A stretch of DNA of 64,000 bases from Microbulbifer sp. GL-2 (GTDB taxonomy: Bacteria; Pseudomonadota; Gammaproteobacteria; Pseudomonadales; Cellvibrionaceae): NCBI RefSeq assembly GCF_007183175.1, contig NZ_AP019807.1, forward strand, positions 4,584,001-4,648,000, in the 5' to 3' direction. Shown in pieces: positions 1 through 9,416 of this stretch. The position numbers and the translations under genes are program-made. Under the pieces are notes generated by a model, which ran no database searches, was not told the DNA's origin, and was given only the letters and a program-made list of their open reading frames with translations. Within the stretch, counting starts at the first letter, position 1. The number at the start of each line of letters is the position of its first letter.

Positions 1-2926
1 CGGCGCCGAAACGGTGGTGCTCCAGTTCTTTATTGAGATCATCGAGAACGCGCTTACCATCATTGATGGATTGGTAAATAGCGTGGCACAAATGGGTGAC
101 AAAAGTGGTGTTGAAGGATTTTTTCAACCCCAATAATTGATCGTGGCGCTCAACCAGCAGGTTGTTCTTCAACCGATTGCGCAGGGTCTCCACCTGCCCC
201 CCCAAGCCGCTGATCAACTTGAACAGGGCATCCTTATGGCCCCCAGTCAGGTCCGGTTCAAACACCAGGGTATCCACGCTGGCACAGGTAGCGTTGTACT
301 CCATCACGGCGCGATCCAGCTGGCGACTGTATTTTTCCAGCAAGCCCTGCCAGTTTTCGATATCCGCAGAGAAATCAAAGTGATCCGCGGCGCGCTCCAC
401 CTGCTCGTCGGCGGTGATCAATACCTGCTCGGCATCGAAAGTTGGATCGATGGCGGTAATGCGTCTTACCATCCCCTCGCTTTCACTGGCAGCATCGTCC
501 AGGGATTCCAGCTCGCTGGACAAAGCATAAAGCAGTTTCTCGTTATTCTTTAACTTTGTTTCCAGGGAACCGGTTTTGCGTTGCAGGCCAGACAATTGAT
601 CCAGCTGGGTTTTTAGCTGTGCCTTGAGTTCATCCACCTGCTGCTCGAACTGCTCAAAGTCCTTCAGGTCCAGGTTTTCCAGAGCGCGCTCTGCGTTGCG
701 CCATTCCCGCTGGGCCGCCAGTGCTGAGTCAACAATTGAGAGCAGCTTAATATTCGTCAGTCCGCGCACCGCATTGGTCACTCGGCGGTAGAGCTGGTGG
801 CGTTCATTTACCTGTGTGGCCTCTTCGAGCAGCTCCTCCATGGCGCGTTGCTGCGCAGCCAATGCACGGGCACGGGCGCCCTGGCCAAATACCAGTTCGG
901 CATCGTCCATATCACAACGCCACATGCTGTAATTGCCACTGGCCATACCGTCGGCGGTCAGGCCCCGACGGGTACCGCGCAGTTCGTGCTCATCCTCAAC
1001 TTGCACCACAGCACCGTAGGACGCACGCAAATAGTGTTCGGCGGTTTTATGGGTAAATTCCATCAGTTCGATAATGGAATCGGCCGGAGTATCCAGACGC
1101 TCGGCATCCCGGCGGGCTTTATCCCCCTGGATAACACGGGCGCGGTTGTTGCGCCCCGGCAGGCTGCGCACGATGCGAATCGCCCGGGCTTCAAATTCTG
1201 GCTCCACAATAATGGAGAAGCGCGCGCCGCCCAGATAGCCTTCAATCGCCATCTGCCAGCGCTCATCCAACACTTCCACATAGTCACACAGGACGCGGGG
1301 CTCCGCTTCCGGGCACTGCTCGCGGATCGCCGCCAGGGCCGCTTCCACCGCCTGGGGATAGCGAACGCGGTTGGCCTGCAAATGTTGAATGCGGCTTTCC
1401 TGGGTGCGCAGCTGCTTTTGCAATTGCTGTACTTTTTGCTCCCAGCGGGAAGCCTGCTGGGCAATCTGTTCTTTCGGCGAGGATGTATCCCCGCCAGTAC
1501 CTTTGTCACTGCTTTCCAGCAGGTCACAGAGGCGATTCTGCAAAGCTTCGCTGCTGGCAGTCCGTTCGCGCAGGGGCTCCAGTGCGGCCAAATCGATCCA
1601 GTCCTTACCCAGCAGCTTGTGCAGATCCGGCAAGTCTTCCTCGCGCGCCACCTGCTTGATTGACTGCACCAACGTCTTATCGGAAAAGGCGCTGATTTCC
1701 AGCTCGGCGGAAGTGCTATTAAGCAGGTTTAACAACTCTTCGGCAGCTCCGCGGTTCTCGCGCCAGCGGGCCTCTTCGGCCGACAGCGGTGTGTGCTGCT
1801 GGGACAGGAGATTCAGGGCATTGTTAATGCGCTGCTCCAAATCATCCTTATTGCGCAGTGCATCGATACCCAAGCGCTGGGCCTGAAGCTCAACCAGCTG
1901 GCCATTGAGCTGATCGACCCGTTCGGAGGAGATGCGCACTTCGCGCTCATTGTTTTCCAGGTCACCGCGTAATTTCTGCTGATCATTCTTACCGCTCAGG
2001 TAACTCTTCTGTACCCGTTGCTGGCGGTGGCGGGCACATAGATATTCCTGCACGCGCAATTGCAGCCACTGCTCCCGATAGAGTTCCACCGACTGGGCAA
2101 TGGCCTCCAGGGAACTGACCCGCTCCACAATCTGGCGAGCTTCCTGCTCCATGCTGTGAATGGTTTTCATTAGCTCGGAGACCGAGCGGATAGCATCGCC
2201 CAAGTCGCGCTTTTCCAGTACCTCTTGGGCGACAAAGTCGTTGATGCTCTTCACCGGCTTGTAGGCCATGAAATTGGCAAAAGTGCGCGCGGCGTGCATG
2301 GCCTCACGATCGGAGACTGCATCGCGGCGTCCACGCAAGGCGCCGTAGAGGCGACGCAGGTAGGCCTTTTTCTTGTCGTATTGCTCGACTTTTTCGAACT
2401 GCTTACCCAACACCTGATTGAACTTATCTAAAGGCAGCAGGTGTTTGCCATCGGTGTAATCCCGGACAAAATCCCCCATGACCAATTGCTCGCCAGGGAA
2501 AACAAAAAAGCGCAGATCACTCTGGCGCGCCTGGGCAGGCTTACTGCTGTTATCCAGGTGTGCGCGGATGCCCATCACCGCAGTAAACGGCTCCGCACCG
2601 TCTTCACCACTGGTGGGGTGAAAAATACCGGCGATATAACAGTCGGTGGGTTCCAGGCGGGCGTAGCTGCCATCATCACAGCCCAGCACATAGGAAGCCA
2701 AGGTGCGTACCTGCTTACCGCCGCGCCCGCGCTGGGTGGTTTCATCCTGCCCCGGGTTAAAGGTAAACAGGGTATCGTGGGCGGCGGTCATCAGTGTCTG
2801 GATGGCATCGGCCGCCGTGGTTTTACCGGAACCGTTGCCACCGGAAAACAGGTTGATCGGGCCGAATTCATATTCCAACTGCGGGATATTGCCCCAGTTA
2901 ATCAGGATCAGTTTTTTTAGAAACAT
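1..2926 (-). CDS. mksB: MksB / JetC-type SMC ATPase (partial, C-terminus beyond window)
   Basis: Chromosome-organising SMC-like ATPase of the MksBEF (Wadjet JetABC) family. The start ATG at 2924-2926 opens MFLKKLILINWGNI, followed by a Walker A motif GGNGSGKTT around residues 30-38. Next comes the family-typical stretch TTQRGRGGKQVRTLASYVLGC and a long region rich in Glu, Gln, Arg and Leu consistent with coiled coil. The frame stays open to base 1 (about 975 residues seen), where it reads GKRVLDDLNKELEHHRFG, so the C-terminal ATPase half with Walker B lies outside the window. It follows mksE after a 126-bp gap on the same strand. A fourth subunit (MksG/JetD nuclease) would be expected just beyond the left edge but cannot be seen. 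The family call is firm. Housekeeping condensin versus plasmid-defence role cannot be decided here. Confidence 0.9.
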   Translation of the reverse strand, partial: MFLKKLILINWGNIPQLEYEFGPINLFSGGNGSGKTTAADAIQTLMTAAHDTLFTFNPGQDETTQRGRGGKQVRTLASYVLGCDDGSYARLEPTDCYIAGIFHPTSGEDGAEPFTAVMGIRAHLDNSSKPAQARQSDLRFFVFPGEQLVMGDFVRDYTDGKHLLPLDKFNQVLGKQFEKVEQYDKKKAYLRRLYGALRGRRDAVSDREAMHAARTFANFMAYKPVKSINDFVAQEVLEKRDLGDAIRSVSELMKTIHSMEQEARQIVERVSSLEAIAQSVELYREQWLQLRVQEYLCARHRQQRVQKSYLSGKNDQQKLRGDLENNEREVRISSERVDQLNGQLVELQAQRLGIDALRNKDDLEQRINNALNLLSQQHTPLSAEEARWRENRGAAEELLNLLNSTSAELEISAFSDKTLVQSIKQVAREEDLPDLHKLLGKDWIDLAALEPLRERTASSEALQNRLCDLLESSDKGTGGDTSSPKEQIAQQASRWEQKVQQLQKQLRTQESRIQHLQANRVRYPQAVEAALAAIREQCPEAEPRVLCDYVEVLDERWQMAIEGYLGGARFSIIVEPEFEARAIRIVRSLPGRNNRARVIQGDKARRDAERLDTPADSIIELMEFTHKTAEHYLRASYGAVVQVEDEHELRGTRRGLTADGMASGNYSMWRCDMDDAELVFGQGARARALAAQQRAMEELLEEATQVNERHQLYRRVTNAVRGLTNIKLLSIVDSALAAQREWRNAERALENLDLKDFEQFEQQVDELKAQLKTQLDQLSGLQRKTGSLETKLKNNEKLLYALSSELESLDDAASESEGMVRRITAIDPTFDAEQVLITADEQVERAADHFDFSADIENWQGLLEKYSRQLDRAVMEYNATCASVDTLVFEPDLTGGHKDALFKLISGLGGQVETLRNRLKNNLLVERHDQLLGLKKSFNTTFVTHLCHAIYQSINDGKRVLDDLNKELEHHRFGA

Positions 2927-3052
2927 AGTCTTTTCACAGGCGGGAACCCGACACCCCTCTCCAAGGCTCCTGAGTGCGATTCACGCAATCCCAGGTGGTC
3001 GAATATTTCTCGATACTTTACGGCCGACTTGCCGGCCATTATTTATTACTTG

Positions 3053-3796
3053 CTAAGAGGCGGCTTCGCTCTCAAACAGGCTGTGCTCTTCGCTACTTGG
3101 CGTTATACGCTGAGAGGACTGCCCTTCTTCCCCCTCAGCGTCGGCAACATCACCTTCTGCCGTGGGTAGCGCTTCACAGTCGATCAACTGGCGTAATACC
3201 GATTCACTCACAAAGTGGGCTATCGTTGGGCGCACCCGCAACCAGATTTCCGCGCTGCTCTCCACTTCTTCGCTACTGAACTGCACCAGGCGCAGCTGGC
3301 GCAACTTTTTCAGCAAGTTTTTACGTTCGGCGTGTTTATCCGGCAGGGACATTTTCAGCAGGTTGCGCATTCCCAGTTCCAGGGCCTCCAGGGAGAGCGC
3401 AGCACAACCGTTCTCATCCACCTGCCCTTCCCGCAGCGCCTTGTCGTATTCCACTCGAAGGGAGAGGATCGCGGCCACTTCCTGCTGTCCAAGGCGTGCG
3501 CGGAAACCGCCGTGATGGGGCTCTTCCTGATCCGGCAGGCCGGGCACCTCGGCACCGGGCGGATAGACGCGGATAAACTGGAAACGGCTATCGTGTTGCA
3601 AACGCAACCCCAGGGGCACCAACCACTCGCGTACCAGCTGCTCGCAGCGCTGGAAGCGATCGTAAAGGGTGGTTTCAATCACGCTTTCATCCCGGCAGAT
3701 CACACCGTAATCCAACAGGCGCACCAGCAGCTCGGAAAACTCACTGCGGTTCAGGCGACACTGCGCCAGCGCTTCTTCCAAAGCCTGTTCAATCAC
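3053..3796 (-). CDS. mksE: MksE / JetB-type condensin subunit (DUF4194)
   Basis: 247-residue winged-helix, kleisin-associated subunit of the MksBEF condensin. It opens MIEQALEEALAQCRLNRSEFSELLVRLL and contains the DUF4194-like section with YDRFQRCEQLVREWL and FQFIRVYPPG. The C-terminus is acidic (DVADAEGEEGQ). Its start overlaps the end of mksF by 8 bases (3789-3796), which suggests translational coupling, and mksB follows 126 bp downstream. In this family the subunit bridges the kleisin (MksF) and the SMC ATPase. The assignment rests on family resemblance plus the conserved F-E-B gene order. Confidence 0.85.
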   Translation of the reverse strand: MIEQALEEALAQCRLNRSEFSELLVRLLDYGVICRDESVIETTLYDRFQRCEQLVREWLVPLGLRLQHDSRFQFIRVYPPGAEVPGLPDQEEPHHGGFRARLGQQEVAAILSLRVEYDKALREGQVDENGCAALSLEALELGMRNLLKMSLPDKHAERKNLLKKLRQLRLVQFSSEEVESSAEIWLRVRPTIAHFVSESVLRQLIDCEALPTAEGDVADAEGEEGQSSQRITPSSEEHSLFESEAAS

Positions 3797-5216
3797 TGTT
3801 TTTCAGCTCCAGAATATATTCATCAAATTTGGTGAAATAATCATTGTTGGCGATTTCACCGGTAAATTTCACCTGCAAGTCGGCGGCACCGCTCTGGTTG
3901 ACCGCGGCCGCTTCGATCACATGGCTCATGGCGAGCAGATCGCGTGCATCTCGCAGCGGCAAGTTACGGCTGTTAATCTGGCGGCCGGTACCGAGGGCAT
4001 CGTGTAAATAATCGCGCAGGTGACTGTTGTTGAAGTTAAATGCCTGGTCGAGCAGCTGCTGCAGCTCGATCTCACGACGGTTTTCCTCACCGATGGGGGA
4101 TTCGTCCTCGACCCGGGTATTCACCGGCTGGCGGCGGTTGCGCTGCCACAGCTGGGTTTGCCTGGGGTCGAACAGGCGCAGCTGGAAGCCCCCCAGCTGT
4201 TCGCCCAGCCGTTCGAGGATTTGAGTTTTCTGCTGACTGTCGCCAAGGCGCTGGCACAGATCGGCGAACTCGCCCTCGGCCTGGCTGTGCAGGTAGCTGA
4301 GCTGGCGGATAATAATATCGGCGCGCTTGGTAAAGCCCTGCAGGGCGCGGCGCAACGCGGGCAGTTTCACCTCGCAGGCACGGCGCATGCGGTCCTCGAT
4401 AGTATCGAGCATCAGCCACAGCAGGGACTGGCCATGCTGTACTAGTTCCGGTAACAGCTTGCGCAGGCGCTTCTCCCACTCCGCTTTACGCATATCCTCC
4501 ATGCAGCGAATGCGCTCGATCACCCGGTTGATGGCATCGCGGTGCTTTTCCACACTGTCCGCCGACAGGCGAATAGCCAGGTCTGGCTGGAAGCGGCTCT
4601 CCATAAAGGAGAAAAATTCATCAGTGGCCTGCTGCACCAGCAATTGGGCTTCCACCTCGCGTACCATTTCCCGCTTGCGCTCTTCCAGCTCGGCGATCAT
4701 ATCGGTGAAATCCGCCACGATGCGCTCGGAGTACTCCCAGGCATCAATCAAGTCGTGGACTTCCCCACGGCTGGCGAAGGCTTCGAGGGCATTCAAAGTA
4801 TTGCGGGTGTTGCGGTGACGGGTGCGTACGCGAGTGCCATTCACTTCCACCAATGGCTGGGTAAACAGGCGGCCCCGACGACTAAAAGGGTAAGTGGCGG
4901 TGAGCGTAGCACTGTCCACTTGCTTCTCCAGCCAGCCAAATTCAACCAGGCTGTTCAGTACCCAGACAGCCTGATCGCGCAGGTTGCGGAAGCGGCCTTC
5001 CGGGTCCTGCACGCCGTCCTCGCTGTCGAGTTGCGGCGCACGGGTGAGGGCCTCGGCAAAAATTTCAAGAATCTGTTCGCGCAGCAAAGACTCACCGTAA
5101 TCAGCCTTGGCGGTGTACAGACGCTCATACAAAAGACGCAGGCACTCCACCACCTGCTCGCGGTATTTACCGGTCAGCGGGCGAAAGAAGTGCTGGTGGG
5201 AATCGGCGAAGAACAA
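3789..5216 (-). CDS. mksF: MksF / JetA-type kleisin subunit
   Basis: 475-residue kleisin-type subunit of the Mks/Wadjet SMC complex. It begins MFFADSHQHFFRPLTGKYREQVVECL, a recognisable family N-terminus, and has long helical segments through the middle (RKREMVREVEAQLLVQQA and MEDMRKAEWEKRLRKLLPEL). The start used is TTG at 5214-5216, because an in-frame TAG lies two codons upstream and no ATG fits the conserved N-terminus. It is the first gene of the mksF-mksE-mksB run and begins 15 bp after the lipoprotein gene stop, so all four may be cotranscribed. The kleisin is expected to close the SMC ring on DNA. Confidence 0.87.
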   Translation of the reverse strand: MFFADSHQHFFRPLTGKYREQVVECLRLLYERLYTAKADYGESLLREQILEIFAEALTRAPQLDSEDGVQDPEGRFRNLRDQAVWVLNSLVEFGWLEKQVDSATLTATYPFSRRGRLFTQPLVEVNGTRVRTRHRNTRNTLNALEAFASRGEVHDLIDAWEYSERIVADFTDMIAELEERKREMVREVEAQLLVQQATDEFFSFMESRFQPDLAIRLSADSVEKHRDAINRVIERIRCMEDMRKAEWEKRLRKLLPELVQHGQSLLWLMLDTIEDRMRRACEVKLPALRRALQGFTKRADIIIRQLSYLHSQAEGEFADLCQRLGDSQQKTQILERLGEQLGGFQLRLFDPRQTQLWQRNRRQPVNTRVEDESPIGEENRREIELQQLLDQAFNFNNSHLRDYLHDALGTGRQINSRNLPLRDARDLLAMSHVIEAAAVNQSGAADLQVKFTGEIANNDYFTKFDEYILELKNSD

Positions 5217-5231
5217 CGACTAACTGCCCGT

Positions 5232-5420
5232 TTATTCTTCTTCCGGCTTTTGGTTGAAGACGCAGTACTTTGTGTAGTCACCCGCATCATTCATGGTCCA
5301 TTGGCCCTTGGGTACACTGTCCATTTTTTTACACCAGGCATCGGAGCCACGCTTGGGCTCACAGGCGCTGAGAGTTACCACGGCAACAAGAGAAGCGATC
5401 AGGGCAAATACTTTTTTCAT
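5232..5420 (-). CDS. small DUF3012-type lipoprotein
   Basis: 62-residue predicted lipoprotein. An N-terminal signal peptide (MKKVFALIASLVAVVTL) ends in the lipobox LSAC, so Cys20 would be lipidated. The mature part has the pattern GSDAWCKKMDSVPKGQWTM and YCVF, matching the small DUF3012 family. It sits between cysS (105 bp upstream) and mksF (15 bp downstream) on the same strand. The function of the family is unknown. Confidence 0.8.
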   Translation of the reverse strand: MKKVFALIASLVAVVTLSACEPKRGSDAWCKKMDSVPKGQWTMNDAGDYTKYCVFNQKPEEE

Positions 5421-5525
5421 AGCTTGTTTCTACAAATGAAATTCGGGTTCTACACCCCACCCCAGCCAACTTTTCCAGCGGGCCAGGAAGGCGCCTTTAA
5501 CTAATTCTGTGGAGTAAGTGGCGCC

Positions 5526-6902
5526 CTACTCACGGCGCCACTTGGTACCTTCACGGCTATCCTCGAGTACCACACCCTTAGATTTTAACTCCTCTCGAAT
5601 CTCATCCGCGCGGGCAAAGTCGCGGTTTTTCTTGCTCTGCACACGCTCGTCGATCAGGGCTTCAATTTCCTCAGCGGAAATGGACTCCTCACCTCCGCGA
5701 GCCTGTTTAAACCAGGCTTCCGGGTCCTGTTGCAGAATACCCAGCATATCGCCGGCGGCCAGTAATAAACCTTTCAGCCGTGCTTTATCGGCGACTTCGG
5801 CCTTATTCAGATCTCGGGTAATCTGGTGCAACTCACTGATGGCGATAGGCGTATTCAAGTCATCTTCCAGCGCCTTCAGAAAAGCACTGTCAGACAAGTC
5901 CGCCGCTTCCGCCACCACTGATTCAGTCTCACGCAGGGCACCGTAGAGAGTGTCCAGCGTACGCCAAGCCTGGTCGAGTAGATCCGCACTGAAGTTCAGT
6001 TCTGAGCGATAGTGGGCAGACAGCAGCGCGAAACGCAGCACCTCACCGGGGTACAGTTCCAACAGGTCTTTAACCATGCGGAAGTTGCCCAAAGATTTGG
6101 ACATCTTCTCACCATCAATGTTGACGTAGCCGTTGTGCATCCAGTAGCGCACAAAGTCCACACCATTGGCGCAGCAGCTCTGGGCGCGCTCGTTTTCATG
6201 GTGCGGGAAGGTCAGGTCGCGACCGCCGCCGTGAATGTCGATGGTATCACCCAGGTGCTTCTTGATCATTGCCGAGCACTCCAGGTGCCAGCCCGGACGG
6301 CCACGGCCCCAGGGGCTATCCCAGCCCGGCTCTTCATCTGCGGAAGGCTTCCACAGTACGAAGTCACCCGCGTATTTCTTGTAGGGTGCCACCTCCACCC
6401 GCGCACCGGCTAGCATATCGTCGAGGGAGCGTTTTGACAGCTGGCCATACTCCGGCATGGACGCCACTGCAAACAGTACGTGGCCCTCGGCGGCGTAGGC
6501 GTGGCCTTTCTCCAGCAGGCTTTCGATCATGGCGATCATTTCCGGCAGGTGCTGGGTGGCGTAGGGGACAATATCCGGCTCAAGGTTATTGAGCGCAGCC
6601 ATATCCTCGTAGTAGGCCTGGGCATAGCGCGCCGACAACACACCGATTTCCTCGCCATTTTCCCGCGCGGTCTTCATGATTTTGTCGTCAATATCGGTGA
6701 TATTGCGCGCGTAAACCACATCGTTGAAATTTCTTTTCAGTACCCGGTAGAGAGTATCGAACACCACTACAGGGCGAGCGTTGCCGATATGCACGCGGTT
6801 GTACACGGTGGGGCCACATACATACATGCGTACCTGATCTTCCACCTGTGGCACAAAGGGTTCTTTCTTCCCGGAAAACGTGTTGTAGACCTGTAGAGAC
6901 AT
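5526..6902 (-). CDS. cysS: cysteinyl-tRNA synthetase
   Basis: 458-residue class I aminoacyl-tRNA synthetase that charges tRNA-Cys in the cytosol. The HIGH-type motif is HIGN at residues 38-41, inside GPTVYNRVHIGN. The KMSKS loop is in GEKMSKSLGNF. Zinc ligands fit the Cys of YVCGPTVY, the Cys of LECSAM and the His of FPHHENE. Full length for the family (E. coli 461). It lies 87 bp downstream of glnS on the same strand, so the two synthetase genes may share a transcript. Confidence 0.97.
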   Translation of the reverse strand: MSLQVYNTFSGKKEPFVPQVEDQVRMYVCGPTVYNRVHIGNARPVVVFDTLYRVLKRNFNDVVYARNITDIDDKIMKTARENGEEIGVLSARYAQAYYEDMAALNNLEPDIVPYATQHLPEMIAMIESLLEKGHAYAAEGHVLFAVASMPEYGQLSKRSLDDMLAGARVEVAPYKKYAGDFVLWKPSADEEPGWDSPWGRGRPGWHLECSAMIKKHLGDTIDIHGGGRDLTFPHHENERAQSCCANGVDFVRYWMHNGYVNIDGEKMSKSLGNFRMVKDLLELYPGEVLRFALLSAHYRSELNFSADLLDQAWRTLDTLYGALRETESVVAEAADLSDSAFLKALEDDLNTPIAISELHQITRDLNKAEVADKARLKGLLLAAGDMLGILQQDPEAWFKQARGGEESISAEEIEALIDERVQSKKNRDFARADEIREELKSKGVVLEDSREGTKWRRE

Positions 6903-6989
6903 CTTTTCTCTCGAATTCTTTTTGCTGTGTGGCTGGGCCAGTCATTGACCCAGCCGCGAAAACTGCCGCTCAGGCAGCTCTCCGCTTTG

Positions 6990-8663
6990 CTATTTGTTTT
7001 GCTCTTTGGCCCAGCTGTCGCGCAGACCAATGGTGCGGTTAAACACCGGCGCTTCTGCGCTGCCGTACTTGCTGTCGCGACAGAAGTAGCCGTTGCGCTC
7101 GAACTGGTAGCCCTGCTCCGGCTCCGCTTTGGCCAGGCCGATTTCCGCCTTACAGCCTTTTAGGATTTGCAGGTTGTCCGGGTTTACGCAGTCAAGGAAG
7201 TTCTTACCGCCGGCATCCGGCGCCGCATCGTTGAACAGGCGATCGTAGAGGCGCACTTCGCAATCGACATTGTTGTCCGCAGATACCCAGTGAATAACGC
7301 CCTTCGGCTTAACGCCGTCGGCCGGGTCTTTGCCCAGGGTGTCCAGATCAACCGAGCAGATCACCTCAACAATTTCACCGGCATCGTTCTTCACTACTTC
7401 TTCAGCAAAGATCACATAAGCGTTGCGCAGGCGAACTTTTTTGCCTAGCACCAGACGCTTGTATTTCTTGTTGGCCTCTTCGCGAAAATCCTCTTTCTCA
7501 ATATAGAGAGTGCGGCCAAAAGGAAGTTCACGGGCCGGCAGATCATCGCGTACCGGATGGCCCGGTGCTGACAGTATCTCTCCTTGGCCTTCCGGGTAAT
7601 TTTTCAGAGTGACCTTCAAAGGCTCCATCACACACATGGCGCGCGGTGCATTTTTATCCAGATCGTCGCGAATGCTGTATTCCAGCATACCCACATCCAC
7701 CACCGAGTCGGATCGTGTTACACCGATCATCTCGCAGAAATTGCGAATGGAGGCCGAGGTAAAACCGCGACGACGCATACCGGACAGGGTTGGCATACGG
7801 GGGTCATCCCAACCATCCACATGCCCTTCGTCCACCAGCTGCTTGAGCTTGCGCTTGGATACCACGGTATAGTTGAGACTCAGGCGCGCAAACTCATACT
7901 GGCGTGGGCGCGAGGGCACCGGCAGGTTTTCAATCAACCAATCGTACAGCGGCTTGTGATCTTCAAACTCCAAAGTACAAATGGAATGACTAATACCCTC
8001 AATCGCATCGCACTGGCCGTGCGCAAAATCGTAGCTCGGATAAATGCACCACTTATCACCGGTCTGGTGGTGGGCCATTTTCTTGATACGGTAAATAATC
8101 GGGTCGCGCAGATTGATATTGGGCGCAGCCATATCGATCTTCGCGCGCAGACTGCATTGACCCTCTTCCATTTCGCCATTGCGCATCTTTTCAAACAGCG
8201 CCAGGTTCTCCTCCACGGAGCGATCGCGGTAGGGACTGTTCTTGCCCGGCTCTTTCAATGTGCCGCGATAGTGGCGAGCCTCTTCGGCAGACAGGTCGCA
8301 GACGTAGGCCTTGTCCTCTTTAATCAGGTGCAGTGCCCACTCATAGAGTTGGTCAAAATTATCCGAGGAGTATTTGGCATCGCCGTTCCACTCAAAACCC
8401 AGCCAGGAGACATCGCGCTTGATTGCGTCAACATACTCTTCCTCTTCCTTGGCAGGGTTGGTGTCGTCAAAGCGTAAATTACAGGTGCCGCCAAACTCCT
8501 GCGCCAGGCCAAAATTCAAACAGATAGATTTGGCATGGCCAATATGCAGGTAACCATTCGGCTCCGGCGGAAAACGGGTTGCCACTTGGGATACCCGGCC
8601 CTCTGCCAGGTCTTCGCGGATAAGGTTCTGTAAAAAGTGAGCGGGCTTGCTCTCGGATGTCAT
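6990..8663 (-). CDS. glnS: glutaminyl-tRNA synthetase
   Basis: 557-residue class I synthetase that attaches glutamine to tRNA-Gln. The N-terminal catalytic domain carries FPPEPNGYLHIGHAKS (HIGH at 40-43) and RFDDTNP. The KMSKS equivalent is VSKRK in VVSKRKLKQLVDEGHVDGWD. A C-terminal anticodon-binding beta-barrel region follows (CNPDN-type end, here DCVNPDNLQILKG). Length and sequence closely match E. coli GlnS (554 residues). Divergent from ppiB across a 208-bp intergenic region. Confidence 0.97.
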   Translation of the reverse strand: MTSESKPAHFLQNLIREDLAEGRVSQVATRFPPEPNGYLHIGHAKSICLNFGLAQEFGGTCNLRFDDTNPAKEEEEYVDAIKRDVSWLGFEWNGDAKYSSDNFDQLYEWALHLIKEDKAYVCDLSAEEARHYRGTLKEPGKNSPYRDRSVEENLALFEKMRNGEMEEGQCSLRAKIDMAAPNINLRDPIIYRIKKMAHHQTGDKWCIYPSYDFAHGQCDAIEGISHSICTLEFEDHKPLYDWLIENLPVPSRPRQYEFARLSLNYTVVSKRKLKQLVDEGHVDGWDDPRMPTLSGMRRRGFTSASIRNFCEMIGVTRSDSVVDVGMLEYSIRDDLDKNAPRAMCVMEPLKVTLKNYPEGQGEILSAPGHPVRDDLPARELPFGRTLYIEKEDFREEANKKYKRLVLGKKVRLRNAYVIFAEEVVKNDAGEIVEVICSVDLDTLGKDPADGVKPKGVIHWVSADNNVDCEVRLYDRLFNDAAPDAGGKNFLDCVNPDNLQILKGCKAEIGLAKAEPEQGYQFERNGYFCRDSKYGSAEAPVFNRTIGLRDSWAKEQNK

Positions 8664-8871
8664 AGGTTTCTCGTTACAGCTGTGCGAATGTAAACGGCGG
8701 ATTATAGCCTAGTTGAGATACAGAATATCGAATTTGGAATGGCGCCGGCCAATCAATTTGTTGGCGGCGTTCACTTTTTAGGCAATCGGCATCGATCTAT
8801 CGTCACAGCGTTTTACAGCTACGGACTACAAGGTATCATGCCGCCCCAAATCAACCCTCATAGGACATTTT

Positions 8872-9381
8872 ATGATCACCCTGCACACTACCCACGGAGA
8901 TATCGCTATCGAACTGGATTTCGACAAGGCCCCAAAGACTGCTGCCAATTTCCTGCAGTACTGTCGTGATGATTTTTACACTGGGACCATCTTCCACCGG
9001 GTGATCGATAACTTCATGATCCAGGGCGGCGGCATGACCCCCGATATGGAACAGAAAGAATCCCGCGAGACCATAGAGAACGAAGCCGACAATGGCCTGA
9101 AGAACAATGTCGGCACCCTGGCCATGGCGCGCACCATGGACCCACACTCCGCCAGCTCGCAGTTTTTTATCAATGTGAAGGACAATGACTTCCTGAACTT
9201 CCGCAGCAAAGATGCACAAGGCTGGGGCTACTGTGTGTTCGGTAAAGTTGCTGACGGTATGGACGTAGTCAACAAAATCAAAAGCGTTAAGACCGGCAGT
9301 AAAGGTTTCCACCAGGACGTTCCCCTGGAAACCATCGAAATCACTGGCGTCAGCATTTCTGACGATTACGCTGGCAAGTAA
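8872..9381 (+). CDS. ppiB: peptidyl-prolyl cis-trans isomerase B (cyclophilin)
   Basis: 169-residue cytosolic cyclophilin. The fold motifs are clear: ELDFDKAPKTAANFL, FHRVIDNFMIQGGG (catalytic Arg in FHRV), HSASSQFFINV and the active-site region with VFGKV. There is no signal peptide, so it is the cytoplasmic PpiB type rather than periplasmic PpiA. The ATG at 8872 is preceded by AGGA about 10 bases upstream. lpxH follows 35 bp downstream, an arrangement common in gammaproteobacteria. Confidence 0.96.
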   Translation: MITLHTTHGDIAIELDFDKAPKTAANFLQYCRDDFYTGTIFHRVIDNFMIQGGGMTPDMEQKESRETIENEADNGLKNNVGTLAMARTMDPHSASSQFFINVKDNDFLNFRSKDAQGWGYCVFGKVADGMDVVNKIKSVKTGSKGFHQDVPLETIEITGVSISDDYAGK

Positions 9382-9416
9382 TTTCTCGAGTCCATACAGA
9401 CTCTAAGGCGGGGACA

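Noticed and set aside
797..1663. 288-codon plus-strand frame over mksB
   Set aside because: It is the antisense shadow of the SMC gene, whose minus-strand frame has clear homology. Similar long antisense frames over mksE, mksF, cysS, glnS and acnB were rejected for the same reason.
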